Assembly (NCBI GenBank): GCA_038525605.1
Contig: JBCBHL010000102.1
Location: forward strand, 1-20,217
DNA from: JANSWY01 sp038525605
Lineage (GTDB): Bacteria > Bacteroidota > Bacteroidia > Cytophagales > Cyclobacteriaceae
DNA length: 20,217 nt
Reading direction: 5' to 3'
In this document: positions 17,909 to 20,217 of the stretch, in pieces
Layout: each line of letters opens with the position of its first letter
How positions within the stretch are numbered: the first letter of the stretch is position 1
Made by a program: the position numbers and the translations under genes
The notes under the pieces: generated by a model
The model's input: the letters and a program-made list of their open reading frames with translations, nothing else
Told to the model about the DNA's origin: nothing
The model's database searches: none

Positions 17909-18199
17909 ACGTGTGCTGTCGGGCCGGAAATGCCTGGTGTCGGCTGAGAAACGTGTGTTGTTGAGCTGGAAATGCCTGGTGTAATGCAAGAAATGCCTAG
18001 TGTCAGCCAGGAAATGCCTGGTGTCGGCTGAAAAACGTGTGTTGTCGAGCCGGAAATGCCTGGTGTCGGCCAGGAAATGCCCGGTGTCACTCAAGAAATG
18101 CCTGATGTCGGCCAGGAAATGCCCGGTGTCGCGGAAGAAATGCCTTGTGTCAGCCAGGAAATGCCTGCTTTTACTCAGGAAATGAGTGCTTTGCAGGCA
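17906..18199 (+). repeat. 21-bp tandem repeat array, about 14 units
   Basis: Fourteen consecutive 21-nt units with no indel, starting exactly at the stop codon of the upstream gene. Most begin GAAATGCC(T/C)GGTGTC with a variable last 6 nt (GGCCAG, GGCTGA, ACTCAA, GCGGAA, AGCCAG). A second unit type, xAAACGTGTG(T/C)TGT, is seen at 17906, 17948 and 18032. Units at 17927-17968 and 18011-18052 form a repeated pair, pointing to duplication of larger blocks. The last one or two units are diverged. In the frame of the upstream gene the units read as heptads of EMPGVGQ type, with stops only at 17906, 17945 and 18029. There are no unique spacers, so it is not CRISPR. Confidence 0.93.
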
Positions 18200-18274
18200 G
18201 AAGCTTTCTTCGATAGCAGAAGCCTTGGCGTAGGCTATACAGACTGTGTCGTAATAGATAGTTTGTTATCTTAG
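18053..18274 (+). pseudogene. Open heptad-repeat frame truncated by the insertion sequence (possible gene remnant)
   Basis: After the last in-frame stop at 18029, the reading frame of the 195-codon gene stays open and gives EMPGVGQ-type heptads, then EMSALQAEAFFDSRSLGVG. It then runs into the left end of the insertion sequence, where the IS terminal repeat supplies the last codons up to a TAG at 18272. The first ATG is at 18056, with no ribosome-binding or promoter signal. It is best seen as a relic or by-product of a 21-nt repeat rather than a gene. If the frame once joined the 195-codon gene, three point changes (one GAA to TAA, two CAG-like to TGA) would have separated them. This is inference. 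Confidence 0.3.
18234..18255 (+). repeat. IS left terminal inverted repeat
   Basis: GCTATACAGACTGTGTC at 18234-18250, continuing GTAAT. Matches the reverse complement of 19912-19933 at 21 of 22 positions. Confidence 0.88.
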
Positions 18275-18294
18275 AGCTGAAAACAGGGGTGCAA

Positions 18295-19773
18295 ATGGCT
18301 TACAGATACGGCAACAGAGAACAAATTACCTTTTTACCGGATTCGATAGAAAATTACGTCACCGAAGAAGACCCTGTCCGAGTCTATGATGCCTTTGTAG
18401 ATGCATTGGATTTGGAGAGCTTAGGTATAAAGGTTGACGACAAAGCAGTCGGCAATTCCTCGTATAATCCTGTGACGATGATTAAGATTCTTGTTTACGG
18501 GTATTCTTATGGCTGGCGTAGTTCAAGGAAGTTGGAAAGAGCCTTGCATCATAATCTCTCCTTCATTTGGTTGGCTGCAGGTCTGAAGCCAGATCATAAA
18601 ACCATTGCAAATTTTCGAAAAGACAACAAAGAGCCGCTTAAACAGATACTGACACAATGTGCAAGGCTATGCGTGAAGCTTGAACTCATCGAGGGTAATA
18701 CCCTATTTGTAGATGGGAGTAAGTTTCGAGCCAATGCAGGTAAAAGCCAATCAAAACGTGTCGACAAATGGGAGCGATATCGAACGCATGTAGAGAAGCG
18801 CATAGAAGAACTTCTGGAAGAATGCCAAAAAGTAGACGAAACAGAAAAAGAGAGTCTAGTCAAAATCAACAAAGAGCTTAGTAATAGACGATCTCTTAAA
18901 GCAAAGATTGATCAGTTGTTGACAGAAATGGAGCCTGATGGCGAGACTAAAAATGAAGACAGTTCAAAGAATAAGAGTAAATCCAACAGTATTAATGGAA
19001 CTGATCCAGACTGTAAGATTATGAAAGGACGTCAAGGTTCACACGCATGCTACAATAGTCAATTAGTGACTGATGACGAACATGGTTTAGTTGTTTCATT
19101 GCAGGCAAGCACAGCAATGAATGACCTTAACGAACTCAGCAAACAGGTAGAACAGGCAGAAGAGGTATTAGATAAACCAGCAAAGACCATTTGTGCTGAT
19201 GCTGGCTACTCTAGTGTCGATGATCTTAAACCCTTGGTTGATGAGGGTAAAAATCTGATAGTGCCTAATAATGAGCAGGCTAAAAAAGAGGAAAAAGATG
19301 ATCCATACGGTAAAAGTGCTTTTCGGTACGATCAACAGAACGACACTTATACTTGTCCGGCTGGTCAACTGTTATACAGATATTATTACCAGGCAACCAG
19401 GGATCGATATGAGTACAGGTTGAAATCCCGTTCCACTTGCTCATCTTGTGTACACTTCGGGAAATGCACAAGTTCCAAAGTTGGTAGAAGTATTTGGCGA
19501 TTAGGCAATCAGCAAATTAAAGACTCTCTGGCTCAAGTTTATGAAAGTGAAGAAGGACAACGCATTTATGCGCAACGCAAAATGAAAGTAGAGCACCCCT
19601 TCGGACATATAAAACGTAATTTAAGGGCTGGCACATTCCTACTTCGAGGGTTGTCAGGAGTAAATGCTGAATTGAGCTTATTAGCCACAAGCTTCAACCT
19701 TGCCAGAATGATTACAATATTAGGCGGGGTTAAACCATTAGTGCAAGAATTAAGAAAAGTGCAAATAACCTAA
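18295..19773 (+). CDS. IS1182-like DDE transposase
   Basis: Catalyses cutting and joining of the IS ends. The ATG at 18295 is preferred over the GTG at 18289: AGGGGT (18285-18290) then sits as a ribosome binding site just before it, and the product starts MAYRYGNREQ, giving 492 residues. The N-terminal part has the DUF772-like pattern (DPVRVYDAFVDAL, SYNPVTMIKILVYGY, SSRKLERALHHNLSFIWL). The DDE triad is intact: D140 in LFVDGSKFRANAG, D302 in ICADAGYSS, E433 in VEHPFGHIKRNL. A charged Lys/Glu/Ser-rich insertion (about 160-240) separates D140 from the rest. A Cys cluster (TCPAG...TCSSCVHFGKC) lies before the Glu, as is usual in IS1182-type enzymes. No frameshift or internal stop, so the element may be active. 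Confidence 0.92.
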   Translation: MAYRYGNREQITFLPDSIENYVTEEDPVRVYDAFVDALDLESLGIKVDDKAVGNSSYNPVTMIKILVYGYSYGWRSSRKLERALHHNLSFIWLAAGLKPDHKTIANFRKDNKEPLKQILTQCARLCVKLELIEGNTLFVDGSKFRANAGKSQSKRVDKWERYRTHVEKRIEELLEECQKVDETEKESLVKINKELSNRRSLKAKIDQLLTEMEPDGETKNEDSSKNKSKSNSINGTDPDCKIMKGRQGSHACYNSQLVTDDEHGLVVSLQASTAMNDLNELSKQVEQAEEVLDKPAKTICADAGYSSVDDLKPLVDEGKNLIVPNNEQAKKEEKDDPYGKSAFRYDQQNDTYTCPAGQLLYRYYYQATRDRYEYRLKSRSTCSSCVHFGKCTSSKVGRSIWRLGNQQIKDSLAQVYESEEGQRIYAQRKMKVEHPFGHIKRNLRAGTFLLRGLSGVNAELSLLATSFNLARMITILGGVKPLVQELRKVQIT

Positions 19774-19911
19774 GAAATACGCCCAAAAATCAATGTAATT
19801 AACCGATTACCTGGAAATGGCCAGTTACAACCATCAACACCGAAATTAAAAATCTGATCTATCTGATTGGAGAAAAACCAAGCTACGGCGGTACTCACAT
19901 CTAAAATGCTA

Positions 19912-19933
19912 ATTATGACACAGTCTGTATAGC
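19912..19933 (-). repeat. IS right terminal inverted repeat
   Basis: ATTATGACACAGTCTGTATAGC, inverted relative to the left end with one mismatch. The 138 nt between the transposase stop and this repeat hold no other gene that I can see. Confidence 0.88.
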
Positions 19934-20008
19934 GAAGGCCTGTTTGGACTCAGGAAATCTCCACTTCAGAGTTCCTGTTGAAGACTCTGAAGTATCATTC
20001 TTCCAGAA
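19932..20008. repeat. 77-bp direct repeat, copy 1
   Basis: Identical, base for base, to 20141-20217. It begins GCGAAGGCCTGTTTGG and ends CATTCTTCCAGAA. The first two bases GC coincide with the IS end. The offset between copies is 209 bp. It contains the third hairpin of the CAGAGT/ACTCTG family (19963-19993). Copy 2 reaches the window edge, so the true repeat may be longer. Confidence 0.95.
19963..19993. repeat. Hairpin copy 3 of CAGAGT/ACTCTG family
   Basis: ACTTCAGAGT (19963-19972) pairs with ACTCTGAAGT (19984-19993), 10 bp, 11-nt loop TCCTGTTGAAG. On the minus strand it lies directly after the TGA of the 30-codon frame at 19995-20087, in the place of a terminator, but without a T-tract. 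Confidence 0.85.
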
Positions 20009-20087
20009 TCTCTTTTTCTAAAATCACTTCATAACCTAAAAAGCCTTCGCAGGTAGTCAGTTTGAGCTTCTGATCACTACTAATCAT
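19995..20087 (-). CDS. Possible 30-codon minus-strand ORF or gene-end remnant
   Basis: Minus-strand ATG at 20087 to TGA at 19995, product starting MISSDQKLKLTTCEG and ending with an acidic tail EVILEKEILEE. An in-frame TGA lies 15 nt upstream of the ATG. No family is recognised. It resembles the C-terminal end of a gene, with a hairpin right after the stop, cut by the inverted repeat. Its first 14 codons lie in the 41-bp inverted repeat, so a plus-strand frame at 20104-20190 repeats SSDQKLKLTTCEG. Confidence 0.25.
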   Translation of the reverse strand: MISSDQKLKLTTCEGFLGYEVILEKEILEE

Positions 20088-20148
20088 TTTCAAATCAAAT
20101 CAAATGCTTAGTAGTGATCAGAAGCTCAAACTGACTACCTGCGAAGGC
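20043..20148. repeat. Perfect 41-bp inverted repeat with 24-nt loop
   Basis: 20043-20083 is the exact reverse complement of 20108-20148. The arms begin and end with GCCTTCGC / GCGAAGGC. The loop 20084-20107 contains three CAAAT units. The last 8 bases of the right arm are also the first 8 bases of the 77-bp repeat copy 2, so inverted and direct repeats overlap. Confidence 0.95.
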
Positions 20149-20217
20149 CTGTTTGGACTCAGGAAATCTCCACTTCAGAGTTCCTGTTGAAGACTCTGAA
20201 GTATCATTCTTCCAGAA
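20141..20217. repeat. 77-bp direct repeat, copy 2 (reaches window edge)
   Basis: Exact copy of 19932-20008. Here it is joined to the right arm of the 41-bp inverted repeat instead of to the IS end. The right boundary is unknown because the window stops at the last matching base. Confidence 0.95.
20172..20202. repeat. Hairpin copy 4 of CAGAGT/ACTCTG family
   Basis: The hairpin inside the second 77-bp repeat: ACTTCAGAGT at 20172-20181 with ACTCTGAAGT at 20193-20202, same loop as copy 3. Confidence 0.85.

Larger units (their letters stand above)
18234..19933 (+). mobile_element. Complete IS1182-family-like insertion sequence (about 1700 bp)
   Basis: Terminal inverted repeats start GCTATACAGACTGTGTC at both ends (17 perfect, 21 of 22 with one mismatch), enclosing a single full-length transposase gene. 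Length and gene layout fit the IS1182 family. No long target duplication is visible. The flanks allow at most a 2-bp GC duplication, if the IS ends are taken at TATACAG instead of GCTATACAG. The left flank is the tail of the heptad-repeat frame, and the right flank begins a 77-bp repeat. Confidence 0.85.

Noticed and set aside
17888..18185. Three overlapping ORFs in the repeat array on both strands (17888-18094 -, 17905-18090 -, 18000-18185 +)
   Set aside because: They are by-products of a repeat period divisible by three. They have no start signals and no homology that I recognise.
17906..18199. CRISPR array
   Set aside because: Units are contiguous 21-mers with no unique spacers, and no cas genes are present.
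18289..18291. GTG at 18289 as transposase start
   Set aside because: The ATG at 18295 has better spacing from AGGGGT and gives the usual family N-terminus. The GTG lies within or next to that ribosome-binding sequence.
18222..19942. Long target-site duplication around the IS (GAAGCCTTGG on the left against GAAGGCCTG on the right)
   Set aside because: The similarity is imperfect and not placed at equal distance from the ends. At most a 2-bp GC duplication can be supported.

Overview
The window looks like a chromosomal segment from a marine-type member of the Bacteroidota, probably Cytophagales. This placement is inferred, not proven. It rests on hybrid two-component proteins that end in an AraC-type DNA-binding domain, a very large secreted protein with a C-terminal type IX secretion (T9SS) sorting domain, an ECF sigma factor, and weak matches to the Bacteroidota promoter pattern TTTG / TAnnTTTG. 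All complete genes are on the plus strand.

Region 1 (1-5981) holds two tandem paralogous one-protein signalling systems. Each has a TPR sensor, a membrane helix, a histidine kinase, a receiver and an AraC-type HTH. The first enters from the left edge and lacks its 5' end. The second is complete, with a signal peptide. The halves after the membrane helix are very similar, including the linkers, while the TPR sensors have diverged. This indicates duplication.

Region 2 (5982-17140) starts with a 294-nt leader and an ECF sigma factor gene with no anti-sigma (FecR-type) partner. A 3336-codon gene follows, coding for a giant secreted multidomain protein: four LamG-like domains, FN3-like domains, a carboxypeptidase-regulatory-like domain, a central module with a GGQTKCPYE motif, an Ig-like domain apparently split by two LamG domains, GWNW/AFVGDE modules and a T9SS tail. 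A 12-bp hairpin and then a canonical terminator close this unit.

Region 3 (17141-20217) is the accessory part. A 195-codon secreted protein of unknown function has its stop codon inside the first unit of a 21-bp tandem repeat array of about 14 units. The array continues in the same frame as heptad peptide repeats (EMPGVGQ type), interrupted by two further stops. A complete IS1182-like insertion sequence (about 1700 bp, 17-bp perfect terminal repeats, intact DDE transposase) cuts the tail of this reading frame. To its right lies a 77-bp exact direct repeat plus a perfect 41-bp inverted repeat, which reach the window edge. A hairpin with core CAGAGT/ACTCTG occurs four times in regions 2-3 and looks like a dispersed repeat family.

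A plausible but untested working model is that the kinases and sigma factor control surface or secreted proteins. The sequence itself shows no direct regulatory link. The most unusual points are the in-frame repeat array with stops, the hairpin family with its IS-associated rearrangement, and the central module of the giant protein.
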